Part shown: positions 39,561 through 50,400 of the stretch, piece by piece
Position numbering within the stretch: position 1 is the stretch's first letter
How the letters are laid out: every line of letters begins with the position of its first letter
Origin: Lasioglossum baleicum
Taxonomy: Eukaryota > Arthropoda > Insecta > Hymenoptera > Halictidae
Length of the DNA stretch: 64,000 bases
NCBI RefSeq assembly: GCF_051020765.1
Contig: NW_027469104.1
Span: forward strand, 124,001 to 188,000
Reading direction: 5' to 3'
Program-made: the position numbers and the translations under genes
The notes under the pieces: model-generated
Told to the model about the DNA's origin: nothing
Databases searched by the model: none
Seen by the model: the letters and a program-made list of their open reading frames with translations, nothing else

Positions 39561-39735
39561 GTGTTATGCGTTGTGCTTTACGGGTTATGCGATATGCGTT
39601 ATGCGTTATGACTTTTTCATTGAGCGTTATGCGTTATGCGTAATGCGTTATGCATTATGCGTTATGCGTTATGCGTAATGCGTTATGAGTAATGTGTCAT
39701 GCGTTATGCGTTATGGGTTATGCGTTATGCGATAT
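39561..39735 (+). repeat. Divergent cassette A1 (copy 8)
   Basis: gactttt at 39610; 30 plain units follow (39736-39945) before a six-base unit. Confidence 0.93.
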
Positions 39736-40406
39736 GCGTTATGCGTTATGCGTTATGCGTTATGCGTTATGCGTTATGCGTTATGCGTTATGCGTTATGC
39801 GTTATGCGTTATGCGTTATGCGTTATGCGTTATGCGTTATGCGTTATGCGTTATGCGTTATGCGTTATGCGTTATGCGTTATGCGTTATGCGTTATGCGT
39901 TATGCGTTATGCGTTATGCGTTATGCGTTATGCGTTATGCGTTATGCGTTTGCGTTATGCGTTATGCGTTATGCGTTATGCGTTATGCGTTATGCGTTAT
40001 GGGTTATGGGTTATGCGTTATGCGTTATGCGTCATGCGTTATCCGTTATGCGTTATCCGTTATGCGTTATGCGTTATGCGTTATGCGTTATGCGTTATGC
40101 GTTATTCGTTAAGCGTTATGCGTTATGCGATATGCGTCATTCGTTATGCGTTATGCGTTATGCGTTATGCGATATGCGTCATTCGTTATGCGTTATGCGT
40201 TATGCGTTATGCGTTATGCGTTATGCGTTATGCGTTATGCGTTATGCGTTATGCGTTATGCGTTATGCGTTATGCGTTATTCGTTAAGCGTTATGCGTTA
40301 TGCGTTATTCGTTAAGCGTTATGCGTTATGCGTTATGCATTTTGCGTTATGCGTTACGCGTTATGCGTTATGCGTTATGCGTTATGCGTTATGCGTTATG
40401 CGTTAT

Positions 40407-40630
40407 GCGTTAAGCATTATACGTTATGCGTTATGCGTTATGTGTTATGCGTTATGCGTTATGTGTTATGCGTTGTGCTTTACGGGTTATGCGATATGCG
40501 TTATGCGTTATGACTTTTTCATTGAGCGATATGCGTTATACGTTATGCGATATGCGTTATTCGTTATGCGTTATGCGTTATGCGTTATGCGTTATGCGTT
40601 ATCCGTTATCCGTTATGCGTTACGCGAAAT
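40407..40630 (+). repeat. Divergent cassette B2 (copy 4)
   Basis: gactttt at 40512 and gcgaaat at 40624 (+112). 45 perfect plain units follow up to the six-base unit at 40946. Confidence 0.93.
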
Positions 40631-41308
40631 GCGTTATGCGTTATGCGTTATGCGTTATGCGTTATGCGTTATGCGTTATGCGTTATGCGTTATGCGTTAT
40701 GCGTTATGCGTTATGCGTTATGCGTTATGCGTTATGCGTTATGCGTTATGCGTTATGCGTTATGCGTTATGCGTTATGCGTTATGCGTTATGCGTTATGC
40801 GTTATGCGTTATGCGTTATGCGTTATGCGTTATGCGTTATGCGTTATGCGTTATGCGTTATGCGTTATGCGTTATGCGTTATGCGTTATGCGTTATGCGT
40901 TATGCGTTATGCGTTATGCGTTATGCGTTATGCGTTATGCGTTATGCGTTTGCGTTATGCGTTATGCGTTATGCGTTATGCGTTATGCGTTATGCGTTAT
41001 GCGTTATGCGTTATGCGTTATGCGTTATGCGTTATGCGTTATGCGTTATGCGTTATGCGTTATGCGTTATGCGTTATGCGTTATGCGTTATGCGTTATGC
41101 GTTATGCGTTATGCGTTATGCGTTATCCGTTATGCGTTATGCGTTATGCGTTATGCGTTATGCGTTATTCGTTAAGCGTTATGCGTTAAGCGATATGCGT
41201 CATTCGTTATGCGTTATGCGTTATGCGTTATGCGATATGCGTCATTCGTTATGCGTTATCCGTTATGCGTTATGCGTTATGCGTTATGCGTTATGCGTTA
41301 TGCGTTAT

Positions 41309-41490
41309 GCGTTACGCGTTATGCGTTATGCGTTATGCGTTATCCGTTATGCGTTACGCGTTATGCGTTATGCGTTATGCGTTATGCGTTATGCGTCATG
41401 CGTTATCCGTTATGCGTTATGCGTTATGCGTTATGCGTTATGCGATATGCGTTATGCGTTATGCGTTATGCGTTATGCGTTACGCTTTAT
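41309..41490 (+). repeat. D module
   Basis: From gcgttac at 41309 to gctttat at 41484-41490. A gcgatat replaces one plain unit inside it (about 41443), not seen in other D modules. A double gcgctat follows at about 41541. Confidence 0.84.
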
Positions 41491-42882
41491 GCGTTATGCG
41501 TTATGCGTTATGCGTTATGCGTTATGCGTTATGCGTTATGCGCTATGCGCTATGCGTTATGCGTTATGCGTTATGCGTTATGCGTTATGCGTTATGCGTT
41601 ATGCGTTATGCGTTATGCGTTATGCGTTATGCGTTATGCGTTATGCGTTATGCGTTATGCGTTATGCGTTATGCGTTATGCGTTATGCGTTATGCGTTAT
41701 GCGTTATGCGTTATGCGTTATCCGTTATGCGTTATGCGTTATGCGTTATGCGTTATGCGTTATGCGTTATTCGTTAAGCGTTATGCGTTAAGCGATATGC
41801 GTCATTCGTTATGCGTTATGCGTTATGCGTTATGCGATATGCGTCATTCGTTATGCGTTATCCGTTATGCGTTATGCGTTATGCGTTATGCGTTATTCGT
41901 TAAGCGTTATGCGTTATGCGATATGCGTCATTCGTTATGCGTTATGCGTTATGCGTTATGCGTTATGCGTTATGCGTTATGCGTTATGCGTTATGCGTTA
42001 TTCGTTAAGCGTTATGCGTTATGCGATATGCGTCATTCGTTATGCGTTATGCGTTATGCGTTATGCGATATGCGTCATTCGTTATGCGTTATGCGTTATG
42101 CGTTATGCGTTATGCGTTATGCGTTATGCGTTATGCGTTATGCGTTATGCGTTATGCGTTATGCGTTTGCGTTATGCGTTATGCGTTATGCGTTATGCGT
42201 TATGCGTTATGCGTTATGCGTTATGCGTTATGGGTTATGGGTTATGCGTTATGCGTTATGCGTCATGCGTTATCCGTTATGCGTTATCCGTTATGCGTTA
42301 TGCGTTATGCGTTATGCGTTATGCGTTATGCGTTATGCGTTATGCGTTATTCGTTAAGCGTTATGCGTTATGCGATATGCGTCATTCGTTATGCGTTATG
42401 CGTTATGCGTTATGCGATATGCGTCATTCGTTATGCGTTATGCGTTATGCGTTATGCGTTATGCGTTATGCGTTATGCGTTATGCGTTATGCGTTATGCG
42501 TTATGCGTTATTCGTTAAGCGTTATGCGTTATGCGTTATGCGTTATCCGTTATGCGTTATGCGTTATGCGTTATGCGTTATGCGTTATGCGTTATGCGTT
42601 ATTCGTTAAGCGTTATGCGTTATGCGATATGCGTCATTCGTTATGCGTTATGCGTTATGCGTTATGCGATATGCGTCATTCGTTATGCGTTATGCGTTAT
42701 GCGTTATGCGTTATGCGTTATGCGTTATGCGTTATGCGTTATGCGTTATGCGTTATGCGTTATTCGTTAAGCGTTATGCGTTATGCGTTATTCGTTAAGC
42801 GTTATGCGTTATGCGTTATGCATTTTGCGTTATGCGTTACGCGTTATGCGTTATGCGTTATGCGTTATGCGTTATGCGTTAT

Positions 42883-43099
42883 GCGTTAAGCATTATACGT
42901 TATTCGTTATGCGTTATGTGTTATGCGTTATGCGTTATGTGTTATGCGTTGTGCTTTACGGGTTATGCGATATGCGTTATGCGTTATGACTTTTTCATTG
43001 AGCGATATGCGTTATACGTTATGCGATATGCGTTATTCGTTATGCGTTATGCGTTATGCGTTATGCGTTATCCGTTATCCGTTATGCGTTACGCGAAAT
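42883..43099 (+). repeat. Divergent cassette B1 (copy 5)
   Basis: gactttt at 42988 and gcgaaat at 43093 (+105). 55 perfect plain units follow (43100-43484). Confidence 0.93.
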
Positions 43100-44079
43100 G
43101 CGTTATGCGTTATGCGTTATGCGTTATGCGTTATGCGTTATGCGTTATGCGTTATGCGTTATGCGTTATGCGTTATGCGTTATGCGTTATGCGTTATGCG
43201 TTATGCGTTATGCGTTATGCGTTATGCGTTATGCGTTATGCGTTATGCGTTATGCGTTATGCGTTATGCGTTATGCGTTATGCGTTATGCGTTATGCGTT
43301 ATGCGTTATGCGTTATGCGTTATGCGTTATGCGTTATGCGTTATGCGTTATGCGTTATGCGTTATGCGTTATGCGTTATGCGTTATGCGTTATGCGTTAT
43401 GCGTTATGCGTTATGCGTTATGCGTTATGCGTTATGCGTTATGCGTTATGCGTTATGCGTTATGCGTTATGCGTTATGCGTTATTCGTTAAGCGTTATGC
43501 GTTATGCGTTATGCGTTATGCGTTATGCGTTATGCGTTATGGGTTATGCGTTATGCGTTATGCGTTATGCGTTATGCGTTATTCGTTAAGCGTTATGCGT
43601 TATGCGTTATGCGTTATGCGTTATGGGTTATGCGTTATGCGTTATGCGTTATGCGTTATGCGTTATGGGTTATGCGTTATGCGTTATGCGTTATGCGTTA
43701 TGCGTTATGCGCTATGCGTTATGCGTTATGCGTTATGCGATATGCGTCATGCGTTAAGCGTTATGCGTTATGCGTAATGAGTTATGCGTCATGCGTTATC
43801 CGTTATGCGTTATCCGTTATGCGTTATGCGTTATGCGTTATGCGTTATGCGTTATGCGTTATTCGTTAAGCGTTATGCGTTATGCGATATGCGTCATTCG
43901 TTATGCGTTATGCGTTATGCGATATGCGTCATTCGTTATGCGTTATGCGTTATGCGTTATGCGTTATGCGTTATGCGTTATGCGTTATGCGTTATTCGTT
44001 AAGCGTTATGCGTTATGCGTTATGCATTTTGCGTTATGCGTTATGCGTTATCCGTTATGCGTTATGCGTTATGCGTTTT

Positions 44080-44254
44080 GTGTTATGCGTTGTGCTTTAC
44101 GGGTTATGCGATATGCGTTATGCGTTATGACTTTTTCATTGAGCGTTATGCGTTATGCGTAATGCGTTATGCATTATGCGTTATGCGTTATGCGTAATGC
44201 GTTATGAGTAATGTGTCATGCGTTATGCGTTATGGGTTATGCGTTATGCGATAT
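44080..44254 (+). repeat. Divergent cassette A2b (copy 4)
   Basis: gactttt at 44129; gcgtttt before the core; gcatttt at 44024; gagttat linker marker at 43779. Confidence 0.93.
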
Positions 44255-45528
44255 GCGTTATGCGTTATGCGTTATGGGTTATGCGTTATGCGTTATGCGT
44301 TATGCGTTATGCGTTATGCGTTATGCGTTATGCGTTATGCGTTATGCGTTATGCGTCATTCGTTATGCGTTATGCGTTATGCGTTATGCGATATGCGTCA
44401 TTCGTTATGCGTTATCCGTTATGCGTTATGCGTTATGCGTTATGCGTTATGCGTTATTCGTTAAGCGTTATGCGTTATGCGATATGCGTCATTCGTTATG
44501 CGTTATGCGTTATGCGTTATGCGATATGCGTCATTCGTTATGCGTTATGCGTTATGCGTTATGCGTTATGCGTTATGCGTTATGCGTTATTCGTTAAGCG
44601 TTATGCGTTATGCGTTATGCGTTATGCGTTATGCATTATGCGTTATGCGTTATGCGTTATGCGTTATGCGTTATGCGTTAAGCGATATGCGTCATTCGTT
44701 ATGCGTTATGCGTTATGCGTTATGCGATATGCGTCATTCGTTATGCGTTATCCGTTATGCGTTATGCGTTATGCGTTATGCGTTATGCGTTATTCGTTAA
44801 GCGTTATGCGTTATGCGATATGCGTCATTCGTTATGCGTTATGCGTTATGCGTTATGCGATATGCGTCATTCGTTATGCGTTATGCGTTATGCGTTATGC
44901 GTTATGCGTTATTCGTTAAGCGTTATGCGTTATGCGTTATGCGTTATGCGTTATGCGTTATGGGTTATGGGTTATGCGTTATGCGTTATGCGTCATGCGT
45001 TATCCGTTATGCGTTATGCGTTATGCGTTATGCGTTATGCGTTATGCGTTATGCGTTATGCGTTATGCGTTATGCGTTATTCGTTAAGCGTTATGCGTTA
45101 TGCGATATGCGTCATTCGTTATGCGTTATGCGTTATGCGTTATGCGATATGCGTCATTCGTTATGCGTTATGCGTTATGCGTTATGCGATATGCGTCATT
45201 CGTTATGCGTTATCCGTTATGCGTTATGCGTTATGCGTTATGCGTTATTCGTTAAGCGTTATGCGTTATGCGATATGCGTCATTCGTTATGCGTTATGCG
45301 TTATGCGATATGCGTCATTCGTTATGCGTTATGCGTTATGCGTTATGCGTTATGCGTTATGCGTTCTTCGTTAAGCGTTATGCGTTATGCGTTATTCGTT
45401 AAGCGTTATGCGTTATGCGTTATGCATTTTGCGTTATGCGTTATGCGTTATCCGTTATGCGTTATGCGTTATGCGTTATGCGTTATGCGTTATGCGTTAT
45501 GCGTTATGCGTTATGCGTTATGCGTTAT

Positions 45529-45647
45529 GTGTTATGCGTTGTGCTTTACGGGTTATGCGATATGCGTTATGCGTTATGACTTTTTCATTGAGCGTTATGC
45601 GTTATGCGTAATGCGTTATGCATTATGCGTTATGCGTTATACGTTAT
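45529..45647 (+). repeat. Truncated cassette A' (copy 2)
   Basis: Core with gactttt at 45578, then gcgtaat (45606), gcattat (45620) and a private acgttat (45641), then plain units. The gagtaat-gtgtcat part is missing as in the A' at 37664. Unlike that copy it has gcatttt upstream (45424). Confidence 0.92.
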
Positions 45648-46830
45648 GCGTTATGCGTTATGCGTTATGCGTTATGCGTTATGCGTTATGCGTTATGCGT
45701 TATGCGTTATCCGTTATGCGTTATGCGTTATGCGTTATGCGTTATGCGTTATGCGTTATTCGTTAAGCGTTATGCGTTAAGCGATATGCGTCATTCGTTA
45801 TGCGTTATGCGTTATGCGTTATGCGATATGCGTCATTCGTTATGCGTTATCCGTTATGCGTTATGCGTTATGCGTTATGCGTTATTCGTTAAGCGTTATG
45901 CGTTATGCGATATGCGTCATTCGTTATGCGTTATGCGTTATGCGATATGCGTCATTCGTTATGCGTTATGCGTTATGCGTTATGCGTTATGCGTTATGCG
46001 TTCTTCGTTAAGCGTTATGCGTTATGCGTTATGCGTTATGCGTTATGCGTTATGGGTTATGCGTTATGCGTTATGCGTTATGCGTTATGCGTTATGCGTT
46101 ATTCGTTAAGCGTTATGCGTTATGCGTTATGCGTTATGCGTTATGCGTTATGCGTTATGCGTTATGCGTTATGCGTTATGCGTTATGCGTTATGCGTTAT
46201 GCGTTATGCGTTATGCGTTATGCGTTATGCGTTATGCGTTATGCGTTATGCGTTATGCGTTATGCGTTATGCGTTATGCGTTATGCGTTATGCGTTATGC
46301 GTTATGCGTTATGCGTTATGCGTTATGCGTTATGCGTTATGCGTTATGCGTTATGCGTTATGCGTTATGCGTTATGCGTTATGCGTTATGCGTTATGCGT
46401 TTTGCGTTATGCGTTATGCGTTATGCGTTATGCGTTATGCGTTATGCGTTATGCGTTATGCGTTATGCGTTATGCGTTATGCGTTATGCGTTATGCGTTA
46501 TGCGTTATGCGTTATGCGTTATGCGTTATGCGTTATGCGTTATGCGTTATGCGTTATGCGTTATGCGTTATGCGTTATGCGTTATGCGTTATGCGTTATG
46601 CGTTATGCGTTATGCGTTATGCGTTATGCGTTATGCGTTATGCGTTATGCGTTATGCGTTATGCGTTATGCGTTATGCGTTATGCGTTATGCGTTATGCG
46701 TTCTTCGTTAAGCGTTATGCGTTATGCGTTGTGCGTTATGCGTTATGCGTTATGCGTTATGCGTTATGCGTTATGGGTTATGCGTTATGCGTTATGCGTT
46801 ATGCGTTATGCGTTATGCGTTATTCGTTAA

Positions 46831-47432
46831 GCGTTATGCGTTATGCGTTATGCGTTATGCGTTATGCGTTATGCGTTATGCGTTATGCGTTATGCGTTAT
46901 GCGTTATGCGTTATGCGTTATGCGTTATGCGTTATGCGTTATGCGTTATGCGTTATGCGTTATGCGTTATGCGTTATGCGTTATGCGTTATGCGTTATGC
47001 GTTATGCGTTATGCGTTATGCGTTATGCGTTATGCGTTATGCGTTATGCGTTATGCGTTATGCGTTATGCGTTATGCGTTATGCGTTATGCGTTATGCGT
47101 TATGCGTTATGCGTTATGCGTTATGCGTTATGCGTTATGCGTTATGCGTTATGCGTTATGCGTTATGCGTTATGCGTTATGCGTTATGCGTTATGCGTTA
47201 TGCGTTATGCGTTATGCGTTATGCGTTATGCGTTATGCGTTATGCGTTATGCGTTATGCGTTATGCGTTATGCGTTATGCGTTATGCGTTATGCGTTATG
47301 CGTTATGCGTTATGCGTTATGCGTTATGCGTTATGCGTTATGCGTTATGCGTTATGCGTTATGCGTTATGCGTTATGCGTTATGCGTTATGCGTTATGCG
47401 TTATGCGTTATGCGTTATGCGTTATGCGTTAT
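46831..47432 (+). repeat. Perfect run of 86 gcgttat units
   Basis: 602 bp with no substitution, between tcgttaa (46824-46830) and gcgtcat (47433). It is one unit shorter than the 87-unit run in the other HOR-III copy. Confidence 0.95.
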
Positions 47433-50400
47433 GCGTCATGCGTTATCCGTTATGCGTTATCCGTTATGCGTTATGTGTTATGCGTTATGCGTTATGCGTT
47501 ATGCGTTATTCGTTAAGCGTTATGCGTTAAGCGATATGCGTCATTCGTTATGCGTTATGCGTTATGCGATATGCGTTATGCGTTATGCGTTATTCGTTAA
47601 GCGTTATGCGTTAAGCGATATGCGTCATTCGTTATGCGTTATGCGATATGCGTCATTCGTTATGCGTTATCCGTTATGCGTTATGCGTTATGCGTTATGC
47701 ATTATGCGTTATGCGTTATTCGTTAAGCGTTATGCGTTATGCGATATGCGTCATTCGTTATGCGTTATGCGTTATGCGTTATGCGACATGCGTCATTCGT
47801 TATGCGTTATGCGTTATGCGTTATGCGTTATGCGTTATGCGTTATGCGTTATGCGTTATTCGTTAAGCGTTATGCGTTATGCGTTATGCGTTATGCGTTA
47901 TGCGTTATGGGTTATGCGTTATGCGTCATGCGTTATGCGTTATGCGTTATGCGTTATGCGTTATGCGTTATTCGTTAAGCGTTATGCGTTATGCGTTATG
48001 CGTTATGCGTTATGCGTTATGCGTTATGCGTTATGCGTTATGCGTTATGCGTTATTCGTTAAGCGTTATGCGTTAAGCGATATGCGTCATTCGTTATGCG
48101 TTATGCGTTATGCGTTATGCGATATGCGTCATTCGTTATGCGTTATCCGTTATGCGTTATGCGTTATGCGTTATGCGTTATGCGTTATTCGTTAAGCGTT
48201 ATGCGTTATGCGATATGCGTCATTCGTTATGCGTTATGCGTTATGCGTTATGCGACATGCGTCATTCGTTATGCGTTATGCGTTATGCGTTATGCGTTAT
48301 GCGTTATGCGTTATGCGTTATTCGTTAAGCGTTATGCGTTATGCGTTATGCGTTATGCGTTATGGGTTATGCGTTATGCGTCATGCGTTATCCGTTATGC
48401 GTTATCCGTTATGCGTTATGCGTTATGCGTTATGCGTTATGCGTTATGCGTTATTCGTTAAGCGTTATGCGTTAAGCGATATGCGTCATTCGTTATGCGT
48501 TATGCGTTATGCGATATGCGTCATTCGTTATGCGTTATCCGTTATGCGTTATGCGTTATGCGTTATGCGTTATTCGTTAAGCGTTATGCGTTATGCGATA
48601 TGCGTCATTCGTTATGCGTTATGCGTTATGCGTTATGCGATATGCGTCATTCGTTATGCGTTATGCGTTATGCGTTATGCGTTATGCGTTATTCGTTAAG
48701 CGTTATGCGTTATGCGTTATGCGTTATGCGTTATGCGTTATGGGTTATGCGTTATGCGTTATGCGTTATGCGTTATGCGTTATGCGTTATTCGTTAAGCG
48801 TTATGCGTTATGCGTTACGCGTTATGCGTTATGCGTTATGGGTTATGCGTTATGCGTTATGCGTTATGCGTTATGGGTTATGCGTTATGCGTTATGCGTT
48901 ATGCGTTATGCGTTATGCGCTATGCGTTATGCGTTATGCGTTATGCGATATGCGTCATGCGTTAAGCGTTATGCGTTATGCGTAATGCGTTATGCGTCAT
49001 GCGTTATCCGTTATCCGTTATGCGTTATCCGTTATGCGTTATGCGTTATGCGTTATGCGTTATGCGTTATTCGTTAAGCGTTATGCGTTAAGCGATATGC
49101 GTCATTCGTTATGCGTTATGCGTTATGCGATATGCGTTATGCGTTATGCGTTATTCGTTAAGCGTTATGCGTTAAGCGATATGCGTCATTCGTTATGCGT
49201 TATGCGATATGCGTCATTCGTTATGCGTTATCCGTTATGCGTTATGCGTTATGCGTTATGCATTATGCGTTATGCGTTATTCGTTAAGCGTTATGCGTTA
49301 TGCGATATGCGTCATTCGTTATGCGTTATGCGTTATGCGTTATGCGACATGCGTCATTCGTTATGCGTTATGCGTTATGCGTTATGCGTTATGCGTTATG
49401 CGTTATGCGTTATGCGTTATGCGTTATTCGTTAAGCGTTATGCGTTATGCGTTATGCGTTATGCGTTATGCGTTATGGGTTATGCGTTATGCGTCATGCG
49501 TTATGCGTTATGCGTTATGCGTTATGCGTTATGCGTTATTCGTTAAGCGTTATGCGTTATGCGTTATGCGTTATGCGTTATGCGTTATGCGTTATGCGTT
49601 ATGCGTTATGCGTTATGCGTTATTCGTTAAGCGTTATGCGTTAAGCGATATGCGTCATTCGTTATGCGTTATGCGTTATGCGTTATGCGATATGCGTCAT
49701 TCGTTATGCGTTATCCGTTATGCGTTATGCGTTATGCGTTATGCGTTATGCGTTATTCGTTAAGCGTTATGCGTTATGCGTTATGCGTTATGCGTTATGC
49801 GACATGCGTCATTCGTTATGCGTTATGCGTTATGCGTTATGCGTTATGCGTTATGCGTTATGCGTTATTCGTTAAGCGTTATGCGTTATGCGTTATGCGT
49901 TATGCGTTATGGGTTATGCGTTATGCGTCATGCGTTATGCGTTATGCGTTATGCGTTATGCGTTATACGTTATTCGTTAAGCGTTATGCGTTATGCGTTA
50001 TGCGTTATGCGTTATGGGTTATGCGTTATGCGTCATGCGTTATGCGTTATGCGTTATGCGTTATGCGTTATACGTTATTCGTTAAGCGTTATGCGTTATG
50101 CGTTATGCGTTATGCGTTATGCGTTATGCGTTATGCGTTATGCGTTATGCGTTATGCGTTATGCGTTATGCGTTATGCGTTATGCGTTATGCGTTATGCG
50201 CTATGCGTTATGCGTTATGCGTTATGCGATATGCGTCATGCGTTAAGCGTTATGCGTTATGCGTTATGCGTTATGCGTCATGCGTTATCCGTTATGCGTT
50301 ATCCGTTATGCGTTATGCGTTATGCGTTATGCGTTATGCGTTATGCGTTATTCGTTAAGCGTTATGCGTTAAGCGATATGCGTCATTCGTTATGCGTTAT

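Larger units (their letters stand above)
39561..47432 (+). repeat. HOR-III copy 2: cassettes A1, B2, B1, A2b, A'
   Basis: gactttt units at 39610, 40512, 42988, 44129 and 45578, in the same order as 30487-37664. Offsets are 9123 and 9109 for the first two, then 7627-7914 after the shorter B2-B1 interval. Six-base units are at 39946, 40946 and 42163. The tail repeats the gcgttct-tcgttaa steps (45361, 45998, 46698) and ends in an 86-unit perfect run. The right boundary is set where that run ends. No gene is visible. Confidence 0.85.

Noticed and set aside
37921..39678. A 585-codon open frame on the plus strand, the longest of many with Met-Arg-Tyr starts
   Set aside because: It is pure heptamer translation. 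All three plus frames give the same peptide, there is no ribosome binding site or start context, and stops occur wherever a tcgttaa or gcgttaa unit happens to fall.
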